A DNA stretch of 64,000 bases from Mytilus edulis. Lineage: Eukaryota > Mollusca > Bivalvia > Mytilida > Mytilidae. The first letter of the stretch is position 1; every line of letters begins with the position of its first letter. The stretch spans positions 25,085,386-25,149,385 of the forward strand of contig NC_092348.1 in the NCBI RefSeq assembly GCF_963676685.1, written 5' to 3'. The notes beneath the pieces are model-generated. The model had not been told where the DNA came from. It did not search any database and worked only from the letters and a program-made list of their open reading frames with translations. Positions 48,301 to 59,015 of this stretch are shown here, piece after piece. The position numbers and the translations under genes are program-made.

Positions 48301-51300
48301 TCTTTCTGTTTTTTTATGCTTATTATGCGCCCGTCAAAATTTTGACGTGACGTTTTATGGTATACAAATGTCCGGTTTCCGTCCGTCTGTCTATCCGGCG
48401 TAAACATGTCGCACCGTAACTTGAGAACGAGGTCCAAATTTCATGAAACTTTATATAGTTGTTTCTTATGATGGTCAAATGATCTGTATACTTTTTAGTG
48501 AAAATAAGATTTAAACTTTTTGAGTTACAGCACTTTGTAACTAAAACAGGGGTGTGTTTTTTTTACATGTCGCACCGTATCTCAAAAACGATTCTTGATT
48601 ATGGTTTAAAACTTTAAATACTTCTTAGTTATATTAATCTTAATATCTGTATACTTTTTGGTGATGATTAAAAATTTCATTTTTGAGTTATTGAGAATTT
48701 TGTAAAAAAGGGGGAGGTTTTTTTTACATGTCGCGCCATATCTTAAAAAGTTTATGATTATTGCTTAAAACTTTACACATGTCTTTGTTATATTAATCTA
48801 AAGATCTGTATACTTTTTGGTGATGATTCAAAATTTCATTTTTGAGTTATTGAGTATTTTGTAAAAAAGGGGGATTTTACATGTTGTGCCGTATCTCAAA
48901 AACAATTTATGATTATAGCTAAAAGCTTTACACACTTTTTTGTGATATTAATCTAAAGATCTGCATACTTTTGGGTGATGATTCGAAATTTGATTTTTGA
49001 GTTATTGAGTATTTTGTTAAACAGGGGAGGTTTTTTTTTACATGTCGCACAGTTTCTCAAAAATAATTTATGATTATTGCTTAAAATTTTACACACTTCT
49101 TTGTTATATTAATCTAAAGATCTGTATACTTTTTGGTTTTGATTCAAAATTTTATTTTAGTGATATTTAGTTTTTTGTAAAAAAAAAAAACAGGGTTGGG
49201 TCCCGCCGTGTCTCAAAAACAATATATGGTTATTGCTTAAAACGTTCTTAGAAACTCTTTATGATTATTGCATACAACTTCCGCACAAGACGCCGGGCGT
49301 ATCATGCGCTCATGGCGCAGCTGTTTATATTTTATTAATGATGTTCATTTTGTTTATATTCCGAATAAGGATTTTTAAATTACGTGGTTTTTCCCCGTTA
49401 ATCATGTATAAATCATGAAAATTATAGAGAAATAAAATTGATCCATGCTGTTTGAATTTAAAAGAAAAGTAAAGGAAATACAATAAAAAGGAAACCCATT
49501 ATGTGGCATAATACTAAACTACTTAAGATAAAAGAAACACAAGATAAAATATATTAATTAAAGATTTAAATATACTGTGTGGAATAAAATCGGCCGCATG
49601 TGGTATGGGCTATGCTTATTATTGAAGGTTGTACGACCACACTTGGTTGCCTACACCCACGTTGTTTAAACAATTGAGTTGTCTCATAGGCAATCAATCC
49701 ATATCTCCAAAATAATATATATAAATGAGAATTTCTTTTAGGATTTATGGCTGGTCATACTCATTCCGCAGAAGGAAGTGGATCTAATTATCTATGTTTG
49801 TCCAGTAATCCTCAAACGAAATCTTTCCCTGCAGACTGGAACACAACACCTGGACATCTTTATGGAATAGGCTGGGAGCTAACAGGTAAGTAACATTCAG
49901 TGCTTTCGAAATAGCCTAGTCCTACAGACAGATAGATTTGTTATCTGTCGGACTAATCTACTCTTAAAGGAGGGTAGTTTACCTAACCTAATAATGAATT
50001 CGCTGTTCAGCTAACAAGCAAGCTATCCAAATATATTACCTTTGTCTACACACTCAATGGAATCAACTGTAAATAACTAGGTGTGTCTCAATGCCTTAAT
50101 GCTAAACAATCTGAAGTATTGTATAAGTGTACCTGTGGCATGGTTGCATTGCTGAGGTACGATCAAAAATGTCCAGAAACAATTCTCAAGAGTATTTTAA
50201 ACAACGATTTGATTTATTCAAAAAATAACATACAAAATATGGTCCAAAAATTAATGCGCAACCCCCGACACAATTTTAAGGGATTAACCTTGTAAGCGAT
50301 CAACTCTCCCGTTACATGTATATCATTTAAACTGGGGTCACACATTCACGATTTTTACTGCCGTTCTTGACAGGACCATTCCCGATTAAAATTTATCAAA
50401 AGTCTGATCAAGATCCTATGAATCGTGGATGTAAATTCAAACTTTAAAAATTTAATCACGACAACAATCAGATATTGTTCAGGAAGCGTCGATATTCAAC
50501 CGTTTCCAAGCGAATTTATCCCGATAATCCCGTTCTAAATCCGCTTCTAATCCGATTTGTATCTTTCGCCAGGTAAAATTCGACCGAGTCTGTCACGACT
50601 GCGTCCCGATTCTACCGAATGTATCCGACAGAGATCAGATAGTGACAAGACAGTGAACCGACGCTGACGGGAGTTATTCGTTCGAACAAATTTCTCCAGA
50701 TCATTCCCGTTCCACAGGACACCGTCCCGAATACACAGAACATTGTTAGAAATTCGATCCGATACAGCAGAATCTGTCACGACATAGGCACGATTGTAAT
50801 ACGACTAGACAAAATCGGCTGAGTTTCCTCGAATGTTACGGGACGCATCTAACTGTCGGGGTGCTTTGTCGAACTATTCGGACCCTTCCCGACCAGTAGG
50901 AATCTGTTACGAACTAAAACGACTGCGTTCAGACAATAATAGGACATTCCAGATAATTGAGGATACTAATCCGACTTTTTCACTTTTCGTGTCGTATCGC
51001 TGTCTGATCTCAAACGGGAGTAATAATAGGCAACGTGTGAACCCCGCATTAGAAGATGTTGTATTAGAGCCAATGAGACAACTTTTCATTCAAGTCACGA
51101 TGTATAAAATGTTAAAAAGTATAGGTCAATGTACAGCCTTCAACACGTTGCCACGGCTCACACCGAACAACAAGCTATAAAGAGCCCGAAAATGATAACT
51201 GTGGATTCATTATTATTCGTTGGATACCAATTTTCGTGGATACAGTTAAACCACAAGATTAAATGTTCAACGAATGACAAATTTTCTGAAGGCTTGTATG

Positions 51301-52060
51301 GAAACTTAAACAAAACCACGAATTTAAATATCCACGAACATGTTATTTTCCTTAATCCACGATTATTGGTACCCACGAAAATCAATAAATCCAAAGTTAC
51401 TGTAGTGTCCTTCAATTCAAACAGGAAAACAAACTGTATATTTATATAGGGAATGACAAACAAATAATCTGATTCCCAATTTGATAAAAAAAAATATTCT
51501 GTTCAAACAGATGACGAAAAAGATATTCTGAATCCATATTTCCCCCAAACCTTATAAGACAGTTTATAGATATATCTATAGATTATACATTTTGAGTTCG
51601 TTGTGTTGATTGGTTTCTGTCTCATTGATATATATACCTGACACATGTTTTGTATTTAAAATTTTCAAATGTTTGTTCACGCTTCGTATGCAGCAAATTT
51701 ATAAAGTGTTTCTCCCTTTTTTCAGGTATTGACAGAAGCAAAAGTTCAAACCACGTGGATGATAAGGATGTCCCATGTGCTGTGTGTCTGACAAAAGGTA
51801 AAACATCATTGATGATTCCCGGTAGAACGTCGTGCTATGCAGGTTGGACCCAAGAATACACGGGGTTTCTCGTATCTGTGAGAACACACAGTGGTTTTGC
51901 ATCAACAGAATATGTCTGCGCAGACGCCGATCCGGAATCTCAGGGATCAACAAACTATAACCAGGGCATTATTAGTTTCGTAGAAGTAAGATGTGGAAGC
52001 ATCCCGTGTTCTAAGTATAGAAACAAAACGAAACTGAGCTGTGTTGTGTGTAGTAAATAG
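45400..52060 (+). CDS. secreted short-chain collagen C4-like protein, four exons
   Basis: Exons 45400-45643, 47790-47873, 49742-49885 and 51726-52060, every junction phase 1 with GT/AG sites, sum to 807 bases (268 residues). The start is the ATG of MNKLTIPMFAVLFCCTAFTK, a typical signal peptide; an ATG 51 bases upstream would bury it. Exon 1 then gives a helical, heptad-like stretch (KATLKADLDVSKLNNVLFKY). Exons 2-4 give the Cys-rich C-terminal domain: STFVRWGRTSCDG, SNYLCLSSNP, DDKDVPCAVCLTK, RTSCYAGWTQEYTGFLVS, STEYVCADADPESQGS, RCGSIPC and LSCVVCSK. This matches the domain annotated as short-chain collagen C4-like in sponges and bivalves. No Gly-X-Y repeat is present. It is probably extracellular, and may oligomerise through the helix. 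AATAAA follows at 52164-52169. Confidence 0.85.
45665..45925 (+). repeat. repeat family D, single unit in intron 1
   Basis: GATGAAGTTGAAGTCCAACC, CTTAGTACACATGCTCCCTA and ACCGTGTACTAGGGACATAA match the 30600-31215 units. It starts 22 bases after the exon 1 donor. Confidence 0.65.
46094..46686. mobile_element. 593-bp inverted-repeat element related to the 40.7-kb palindrome
   Basis: Ends: GTTACATAGTGTGGTAGTGA on the left; the right end is its reverse complement with one mismatch, about 37 bp in all. An inner imperfect palindrome at 46540-46650 shares TCAGTAAATTCCATATGGGG and GAGAGCGAAGCTC with the 40679-40818 structure, and contains a 35-40 base repeated step. It lies in intron 1 of the collagen-like gene. 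No transposase. Confidence 0.7.
46687..47055 (-). repeat. reverse relative of the 40240-40678 repeat arm
   Basis: GAATTCATCTTACCGACTA joins the palindromic element. CCTCCCTACTAACCTAATAT, CACGCGGACGCTTTTAACCA and ATCATATTCCTAGAAATG are the reverse complement of 40240-40345. A family A/B terminus has been inserted near 46725-46765. Confidence 0.6.
47055..47130. repeat. GATAGATTTATATA microsatellite-like tract
   Basis: Imperfect tandem ATAGATAGATTTATATAGAT units in intron 1 of the collagen-like gene. Confidence 0.8.
47373..47625 (+). repeat. tRNA-derived SINE in intron 1
   Basis: A tRNA-like head: GGTGGCCGAGTGGTCTAAGT is an A-box (TGGCCGAGTGGTC) and GAGTTCGAACCC at 47441 is a B-box, spaced as in an internal pol III promoter. 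The body (AGGTCGGTGTTCTCCGTGCA, TTCTGGCTTCCTCCACCAA, GTGGCGTTAAAACACCAAAA) resembles the conserved central domain of the Meta-SINE type of bivalve SINEs, as I recall it. The head does not fold as an intact tRNA and the tail continues, so it is a SINE rather than a tRNA gene. Confidence 0.75.
47955..48100 (+). repeat. interspersed repeat family A, short copy in intron 2
   Basis: GACTATGTGGTATGGGCTTT, AAGGCCGTTCGGTGATCTAT and GAGAGTTGTCTCATTGGCC, with the ACCACATCTTC end. Confidence 0.7.
48321..49325 (+). repeat. repeat family E with five ~160-bp tandem units, intron 2
   Basis: It starts TATTATGCGCCCGTCAAAAT and ends CGCCGGGCGTATCATGCGCT, partly inverted ends. Inside, TTTACATGTCGCACCGTATC-type openings recur at about 48561, 48722, 48875, 49036 and 49200, each followed by AATCTAAAGATCTGTATACT and a TTTTTGGTGATGATTC phrase. 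No coding frame. Confidence 0.75.
49590..49710 (+). repeat. interspersed repeat family A, short copy in intron 2
   Basis: GCATGTGGTATGGGCTATGC, TTGAAGGTTGTACGACC and GAGTTGTCTCATAGGCAATC. Diverged; it stops about 30 bases before exon 3. Confidence 0.6.
50334..51045. mobile_element. 0.7-kb Harbinger-like non-autonomous element, intron 3
   Basis: The left end GGGGTCACACATTCACGATT and the complement of the right end (GGGGTTCACACGTT) are similar over about 13 bases. The interior is a patchwork of CG-containing words (CCGATTCTACCGAATG, CGTCCCGAATACAC), as in the 42397 and 60873 elements. TTA can be placed near both outer sides, but with a one-base offset, so the duplication is not certain. Confidence 0.5.
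51055..51200 (-). repeat. interspersed repeat family B, reverse fragment, intron 3
   Basis: CCAATGAGACAACTTTTCAT, CAATGTACAGCCTTCAACAC and GGCTCACACCGAACAACAAG. Confidence 0.65.
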
Positions 52061-52163
52061 TAATGCAATTAGATGAACAATATCTTTTTAATGCTTCCTC
52101 TTGAATTTGTTCATCAGTATATTTGCTTCTAGATATGAAGAAAAACTGTCTGTAATGTGATGA

Positions 52164-52169
52164 AATAAA
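52164..52169 (+). terminator. poly(A) signal of the short-chain collagen gene
   Basis: AATAAA, 104 bases after the TAG stop, with AT-rich sequence around it. Confidence 0.6.
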
Positions 52170-52936
52170 TAACTATCAAGTTGAAGAATTATTTCCTGAA
52201 ATTATTTTATTACTAGTATCCTAATCAACAAATCATATCTGATATTAAAGTAGATAAGACAACAACCTAAGGTCAAGGTCGCAGATAACCCTAGACATAT
52301 ATAGGGTAACCCATAGTCTTCAATGAAAGACCATTGTCTACAATTTACATGTATCAATTTCTAAATAGTCCCGAGTCTCAACATTAAGCCCTCAACAGTG
52401 CAACACTTAGTTTGATAATTTATTATTAATTGCTTAACGTACAGTGGCAAATAGTTCATGCATGTTTGGGACGCTTGATAAATGAAAAGACTCATGGGAT
52501 TTTTTAAAAGTTTAATTCCGAATGCTTTCATCCTTGAATGTCAATCGTCCAATTGTTATCAAATGTACCAGGATTATAATTTAGTACATTTAAGAAAATC
52601 CTTAGTTTTTTGAAAAATTCTTTGAAGTTTTGTAAACAGAAAATTTATAAAAATTGACCACATTATTGATATTCATGTCAACACCGAAGTCCAAAAGAAT
52701 TAACATGCATGAGCTAACATATCGGTTTTAAAAGCTCTTCAGAGCTTATGTTTGTAATTGCTATGCTTAAACCGACTCTAAATAAAGCTTTATGTCTTAT
52801 GACAGTTTGAGAGAGTTTCATTGGAAGTACGCATATCATGTGACCGGAACGTCGAAAATTCATCATGTGTTTAATGGCCATTGAAAGCTTTAAATATTGA
52901 AATCTGCTTCTTGCATGATGACATCTAGATGTCTTT
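52170..52936. other. no recognisable gene
   Basis: AT-rich spacer after the collagen-like gene. No supported exon or repeat. Confidence 0.45.
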
Positions 52937-54125
52937 TTAGCTCACCTGGCCTAAAAGGCCATGTGAGCTTTTCTCATCACTTGGCGTCCGTCGTCGTCGT
53001 CGTCGTCTGTCGTCGTTAACAATTCTTCAAACATCTTCTCCTCTGAAACTACTGAATGGATTTGAATGAAACTTAAAATGATTGTTCCTTAGATTATCCT
53101 GCACAAAGTGTGTGCTTCGATTTTTGATCCGTCAAAAAACATGGCCGCCGTTACTTAAAATAGAACATAGGGGTCAAATGCAGTTTTTGGCTTATATCTC
53201 AAAAACGGAAGCATTTAGAGCAAATCTGACATGGGGTAAAAATGTTCATTAGGTCAAGATCTATCAGCCCAGAAATTTTCAGATGAATCAAACAAACCAT
53301 TGTTGGGTTGCTGCCACTTAATTGGTAATTTTAAGGAAATTTTGCAGTTTTTGGTCATTATCTTGAATATTATTATAGATAAAGATAAACTGTAAACAGC
53401 AAAAATGATCAGCAAAGTAAGATCTACAAATAAGCTAAATGACCAAAATTGTCAATTGACCCCTTAAGGGGTTATTTTCCTTTAATGACAATTTTTCACA
53501 ACTTGTTCATCATATTTGCTAACTTTAAAAAATCTTCTCCTCTAAAACTACTCAACCAAATTCAACCAAACTTCAACTGAATGATCAGTAGGGTGTATAA
53601 AATAAAGTTTGTGTTTTATTTTCTATTTCGTAAAAAAACATGGCCGTCATGGCTAAAAATAGAACACAGGGTAAAATGCAGTTTTTGGCTTATATCTCAA
53701 AAACTCCCGCATTTAGAGCAAATAAGACAAGAAGTTAAAGTATTTATTAGGTCAAGGTCTATCTGTCCTGAAATTTTCAGCCGAATTGGGTAACTGGTTT
53801 TTCAGGTATAATGCCCCTGAATTGATGATTTTAAAGAAATTTTGCAGTGTTTGGTTATTATCTTGAATATTATTATAGATACAGATAAACTGTTAATAGC
53901 AGATTGACCTAGACTGTATCTTAATCAAGTGTAGGGCGAACTCATGCCCATTTCTTTCCAGAGGTTCCTAAGAGGCTTTAAAAGGTATTTCCAGGATAGT
54001 ACATGGCCTTTGTTACTCTGGAGACAATTTAATTTTAATTTACAACAAACATTAATTTATTAATTTAGTTAATAAGGCATTGTTTACCAGGTGAGCGATT
54101 CAGGCTCTTGAGAGTCTCTTGTTTT
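52937..54125 (+). repeat. repeat family H, copy with intact left end
   Basis: It starts TTTTTAGCTCACCTGGCC with a CGTCGTCGTCGTC tract and ends CCAGGTGAGCGATTCAGGCT CTTGAGAGTCTCTTG, so AGCTCACCTGG and CCAGGTGAGC are inverted near-terminal repeats. Two half-units inside each carry AAACATGGCCG, TTTTGGCTTATATCTCAAAA and CTTGAATATTATTATAGATA. It is related to 36330-37577. Confidence 0.75.
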
Positions 54126-54689
54126 ATAAGGAAGGGGCATACTGCATGTTGGCATTTATGTTTCTTTCTGTTGTCTGTGTAGTTGGTTTGCTGTCTTATT
54201 GACGTATACTCCACGTCTCCTTCTCATTCATATGAAGTTCATCATAATAAAGGGCATACATAGTATTTTCTCTCATACATGGACGTGAGCAATTCATAGA
54301 ATATGTACTGCATGATTTGTATGTCTCTCCACAAATTAAAAATAGTACAATAGCCATCACTTTTGTCTTTCTTTTTAAAAAAAGGAAAGGAGAATTGATG
54401 CTCCTAAACTTCCTTTATAAAATATAAATGTCTGTAGTATCTTTAATATTTTATTATAAATAAACAAAACAAATGTTAACAAGAAAAAGAACGTGGTTTA
54501 GAAATACAGGTACATAAATAAATGTGTTTGTGTATTATAACTGTCTTCCTTTTGTTATGGTTCTACAAATATCTACACATAGGTCTTACAATGAAAAGCA
54601 TGTGCTAAAATACAATAAAATGTACTGATGTCTTTTGATATGTCTGCATGGTACTACTAGCTCACGCTGCAAAGAGGTGCAAAGTCTAG
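54126..54689. other. 3' flank of caveolin gene 1
   Basis: The minus-strand 3' untranslated region is probably here. TTTATT at 54450-54455 gives AATAAA on the minus strand, and the same hexamer is at the equivalent place (63078-63083) after the second caveolin gene. Nothing else was recognised. Confidence 0.45.
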
Positions 54690-54805
54690 TTTACTTCTTC
54701 AAGGCACTGATAATGGTTCCGAAGGCCTCGCACAATGGTACTATGGTTTACTTCTTGAAGGCACTGAATAAACTTCCGAAGGCCTCGCACCACGGTACTA
54801 TGCAG
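54690..54805 (-). repeat. tandem duplication of the caveolin C-terminal coding end
   Basis: Two ~57-bp units in direct tandem: 54748-54805 is the coding end of caveolin gene 1 (GCGAGGCCTTCGG...CAAGAAGTAA), and 54690-54747 repeats it beyond the stop (GCGAGGCCTTCGGAACC... GAAGAAGTAA) with several differences. Only one unit is at the second gene. Confidence 0.75.
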
Positions 54806-55838
54806 CAATTCACACACGTAGAATAAATTCTTTGACAAAGTCCACAATTAATTTCAAATATTTTCATGCAGGGTGAAATGATCCAGATGTGATAGAAAGC
54901 AATGATAGCAAATTCACAGCCCCACTCAGCCGCTATGCAGACACCATAGAATATTGTCAGTATGTTATAGCAAAGAAGCTTCCAACAATCGAAACATTTA
55001 GCAGATAGTTTCCATACACAGTCAATACTGTGTACTCCATCGGGTTCTCCGAAAACATCGTTGAAATGTAATGTCTAAAAAAGAATAAATATATTAAAAA
55101 TAAAGTATTATAGAAGTAAATCTAAGCATCCGACTATATAAATATAAGGAGATTTGGTATGATTGCCAAAGAAAAACCAATTCACAAAAGGTCACAAAAG
55201 AAGTGGATATTAGTAATTATAGGGAACAACAATACTGAATTCAACAATGTAAAAATCTCATACCGTATAGTCGGCTTTAAAAGGCTCCTACATGAAAGAT
55301 ATGATACAATTTAATTGAGAAAACTAACGCTTTGATTTATAACAAACAATGCTGAATTTATTTAACGCAAGGACCAATTTACCTTGAATTTGTTTTACGC
55401 ATGGGCCATATAAACACTACTTTTGGGTTTACCTCATCGTAAAGTATAGCACTATTTATAAATTACATTTTTTGTGTATGCATTATATGTAGAATAATTT
55501 TTAAATGGTCTTCTGATTTATACAGACTATTTGATGTTCAAATTCCACCATTTTTAGTTATTTGTATATGATGAAATTGCTAACATCGAAACAAGTTCAA
55601 GGTAAAGGTAAGGTTCCAAAAGTTTGGGAAAAAGTTTCGGAACGCGGTACTATTTTTCTATAAAATGAAATCATATTTCTATCTTACATTTCAGTCAGTT
55701 ATTTTAATTTGGAAATCATTAAATAATTATTTTAAATAATTAAATAAAATAAAAGGAAAAAGTACATACCCCTAAATGTGAATTGATTCCATTGGGATCT
55801 CTCTCAACTAAATCTATTTCACTACCGATTGTCTTCAT
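54748..55838 (-). CDS. caveolin, gene 1 (131 aa, two exons)
   Basis: Minus strand. Exon 1 is 55838-55770 (MKTIGSEIDLVERDPNGINS HLG; the first ATG after an in-frame TAA), ending GGG|GTATGT. Exon 2 is 55074-54748 after TTTTTTAG, phase 0, stop TAA: 131 residues. Caveolin marks run in order: the N-terminal IDLVERDP, FNDVFGEPDG at the family signature (FEDVIAEPEG in vertebrates), GVHSIDCVWKLSAKCFDCWK over the scaffolding domain, then a long hydrophobic hairpin with FYHIWIISPCMK (vertebrate FLHIWAVVPCIK), and a Cys-rich end (STCVNCCIVPWCEAFG) suited to palmitoylation. Caveolins insert into the inner leaflet and build caveolae. It is shorter than typical caveolins (about 150-180), mainly at the N-terminus. 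I did not assign it to a vertebrate paralogue. Confidence 0.88.
55145..55330 (-). repeat. interspersed repeat family A inside caveolin intron 1
   Basis: AAGGAGATTTGGTATGATTG, CATACCGTATAGTCGGCTTT and GAGAAAACTAACGC. A homologous copy sits at the same place beside the second caveolin gene (63765-63880), so the insertion predates the gene duplication. Confidence 0.65.
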
Positions 55839-56555
55839 TCTGTCAACTTGTGTGTCTTTTCTGGAATTGTTGAATTAACAGCATTTGGCAAAGTTTATAT
55901 ACCCAGCCTTTTTAATATCTTGCTGACAAGTCAAGGCATGTCAAAAATGACCACTGATCAATTAATCTGATCTTTTGCTATGTATTTATTTTCACATGTT
56001 TTTTCTGCCATTAATTAGGGTTGCCATGCAAAATTAGGTTTTTGTTGTGTGTATTTTTTAGAAACCAAGACGACTTTTAATGCTAATTAAATTTGTATAA
56101 TTACAAGTGATCGTGTCATTACTGTATGAAATTGTGTCATGAAGTCCATAGCGAAAATTTCACAATATCTAAACAAAAATTGACAAAAAAACTTTTGGAT
56201 TATCTTGGTCCAAATTCCACGAAATTTCCATTAACTTCCCGAAATTTTAAATAATGAGTCCCAGTTCAATAACAAGATATAAAAAAAGTCCAGAAAAAAC
56301 ATCTTTTTTGGAGAATAAAGGTACTAAACAGGTGTCGGAGAAGTCACCGCGTTTTCCTGTTTAATGGTGTTATTTACGGGAGCGTATGTAAAAACATACC
56401 ATTGTTATTTTGTTCAAATCTGATGTTTTGAAATTAAAAAACCCTTGAAAATGTAAACATTTCTTAAAGCTCAAAATTTCCAGATGGCAAAAAATCTTTC
56501 CAGATATGACATTTTTGAATATATATAAGCACTAAGTCGGGGCTCAATCGGATAT
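55839..56555. other. 5' flank of caveolin gene 1
   Basis: AT-rich. It should contain the minus-strand promoter. I cannot point to a specific core element. Confidence 0.35.
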
Positions 56556-56559
56556 GTAT

Positions 56560-57080
56560 ACTAACAAAATGGTAAGGGTTTCGCGGAACCCAGTGTCTCG
56601 CCTACTTTATGAATATAATAAATGTTTTAAGAACTATAACTGCAGACTGTTTTAATGATAACTGGAAGAAAAACTAAGTCCATATATAAGTAACATACAG
56701 AAGAACTAGAAATATCTTTAATTCCAAAATTTCCTTCTAGATACTTATGATCATAAACAAGCTTTTGTTAAAGTTTGGTAGAAATCCAGGATAGTTATTG
56801 AAAGTTATTAAAATTTTAAAAACTTTAACCACAGAGTCCATTAATAAGTAAAAAACGTATAAACAGGATTTTTATTTACAAAATTTATATCTGGATACTA
56901 TCTTATGATCATAAACAAGCTTCTGTCCAAGTTTGGTAGAAATCAAGGATACTTTAAGAAAGTGATTAAAATTTCAAAAACTTTAACCACAGAGTGAATA
57001 TTTGTGGACGACGCCGACGCTGACGAAGGAATGTATAATCGCAATGTCTCGCTTTTTTCAAAAGTCGAAGGCTTAACAAA
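56560..57080. repeat. repeat family F with internal duplication
   Basis: Two half-units share TTATGATCATAAACAAGCTT, GTTTGGTAGAAATC and AAAACTTTAACCACAGAGT. The ends are GGTTTCGCGGAACCCAGTGT CTCGCC on the left and CGCAATGTCTCGC on the right. Confidence 0.65.
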
Positions 57081-57595
57081 AATTCATCTTTAAGCTTTTA
57101 GCTGAAAACAAACGGCATACGTCTCCTTGTGCAGAAGAATAACACAAAATTGTTTCATAAAAAGAACGGACGACGAATACATATATTTGTACAAATTCTT
57201 ATTTTTTGAAGGGAATCATCACACTTTTTAGATTCAAAACACCAAGTACTGACAAAAAAATCTCTGTCACCCAGAGATATGATTAGTGGTAATGTTTTGT
57301 ACCAGCTGAAATTTACTTCATCAATATTCTTCATGTCTTAATATTGACAACATACATGTATTTGGTGTGTTTGGACTTGGGTGGATATTTTTCAACATAC
57401 ATTTGACTTTCGTATAGGGACCAACTATACTCTATTCTCGCCAACTTGTTTACCTATTCTTATAGATGGACTCCATTTGGGGCTAGCATTATATTTTAAC
57501 TTCACGATCAACTATGATAGTATAGTCTATACGGTACATTTTCTCATAGAGAAAACACTTCTTTTGTTTTCGATGTATTAACTATGAGTTTCCAT
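57081..57595. other. no recognisable gene
   Basis: AT-rich DNA between a family F repeat and a Penelope-like relic. Confidence 0.45.
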
Positions 57596-57597
57596 AA

Positions 57598-58435
57598 ATT
57601 AGCCGATTTGTTCCTTTATTCATATGAGGCTGACAGTCTGTTGAAAAACACGTCCTCCGAACGTTACAAATATGTTGTCAATCAAGAAATCAAGCATCTT
57701 GATAATATCGGTTTCAGAGAATTTGTTGTTTGAATCAGAGTGATTCTTTACAAAGTAGGATTTATCCCTCCCTAAGACAATACTTGTATCTACGTTGGCC
57801 ATTCTTTTTTATGAAGCAAAGTAATACCAACACTTTCAATTTGTCTTTTAGTTTGGAATGTGGAATACTTGTGTAAAGAGTAGAAAAGTCAAATGTTTTA
57901 ATAATGTTACAAGATGAAAGAGAGTTAGATTGTATGTACTCTAAAAGATCTTTGGAATTTTTAAGTATCCACATCTGATTCATGACACCTCTAGAATAGA
58001 CAGTTTCACAATAACTTTGAAGCCCGTCTTTGATTGCTGATAAAATAGATGTTAATAATTTAGAAAGAGGTTTCGTGGAGCACTTGGAAGACCCAGCAAT
58101 ATACCGTTGTTTGTAAGGACACTTATGTAGTTTAGGTATCCAATACAGTGATGGAAGATCCAGTTCTTCATCTTTGGTTGAAATACCAAAAGAACAAAGA
58201 GTAGACCTATGATTATCCAGGATTTCCTCTTTGGTAAGTGTCGTGAGGGTATATGTTGAGTTTCCAAGTGAATTGTCTATACCTAATTCGTTTATCAAGC
58301 AATTAATGTAGTGACTTATACAGACTTAAACGATGTTATTTGGGGCTTTGTCTGCAGGGACAACAACATATTTATCATGGAGGTCGGATAAGTGTTTAGC
58401 AACATCCAAATGTAGTAACTACAATCCTCTGTCCT
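57598..58435 (-). pseudogene. Penelope-like family a, reverse copy with inverted junction
   Basis: From 58435 downward on the minus strand: DKYVVVPADKAPNNIV-type sequence, then a long open block 58298-57762 with NELGIDNSLGNSTYTLTTLT, LDLPSLYWIPKLHKCPYKQR, KCSTKPLSKLLTSI, MNQMWILKNSKDLLEYIQSN and FDFSTLYTSIPHSKLKD, and a shifted block to 57634 ending FGGRVFQQTV. It is truncated just before the catalytic region. The neighbouring 36 bases (57598-57633) read LADLFLYSYEAD in the opposite (+) direction, an inverted join within the same family. Confidence 0.75.
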
Positions 58436-58474
58436 TTACCCCGAATGTGATCCAACGAAGAGTTATAACCGGTT

Positions 58475-58860
58475 ACTGATGTTCGCTACTCTGTTTAAAA
58501 ATAACAAGCGCTTCAAAAGACTGTTATACATTAAGAGTATATAAATAAAGAAACTAAAACAGCAGAAAAAAATGGAAGGTCTGTGTGCTTGTTTTCGAGA
58601 TATAAGCCATTGAAAATTTGGCGGGAAATAATTCTCTATAGATTTTCTTTCACTTAACATTGACACATTTTTTGTTTAAAAAACTATGAAAAATAACAAG
58701 GATTTCACAAGATTTTGAAATATGGCTTTTTAAACAATATGTAATAAAAATATGAAAAGAAAAGTGGGGGTTAGTGGGCATTTTTTTTTAATGTTAATAC
58801 ATGGATAAAACCAGAGGATTCCGAAAATCTGGCAAATATTCAAAAAGTAGAGGAGCAAAC
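58475..58860. mobile_element. small inverted-repeat element, family G, copy 1
   Basis: Ends near TGATGTTCGCTACTCTG and AGAGGAGCAAACATCC, roughly inverted. The interior (GTGCTTGTTTTCGAGATATA, AAAGTGGGGGTTAGTGGGCA, ATGGATAAAACCAGAGGATT) aligns with 59508-59832. Non-coding. Confidence 0.55.
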
Positions 58861-58869
58861 ATCCTTAAT

Positions 58870-59015
58870 TCGTGTTGCTCAGTCTTTAGCTTTCTTTAAG
58901 TGTTTCGTGTACTATTGTTTGTCTGTTTGTCTTTTTCTACAAGACATTGGTGTTGTCAGTTCGACAAATGAGTTTCAGTGCCCCTAATTTAGGGATATCT
59001 TTTGTCTCTCTTTTA
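58870..59015 (+). repeat. Penelope-like family a, 3'-tail fragment
   Basis: TTCGTGTTGCTCAGTCTTTA, GTACTATTGTTTGTCTGTTT and ATCTTTTGTCTCTC match the tails at 9620 and 19270, with an insertion near 58985. Confidence 0.55.
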
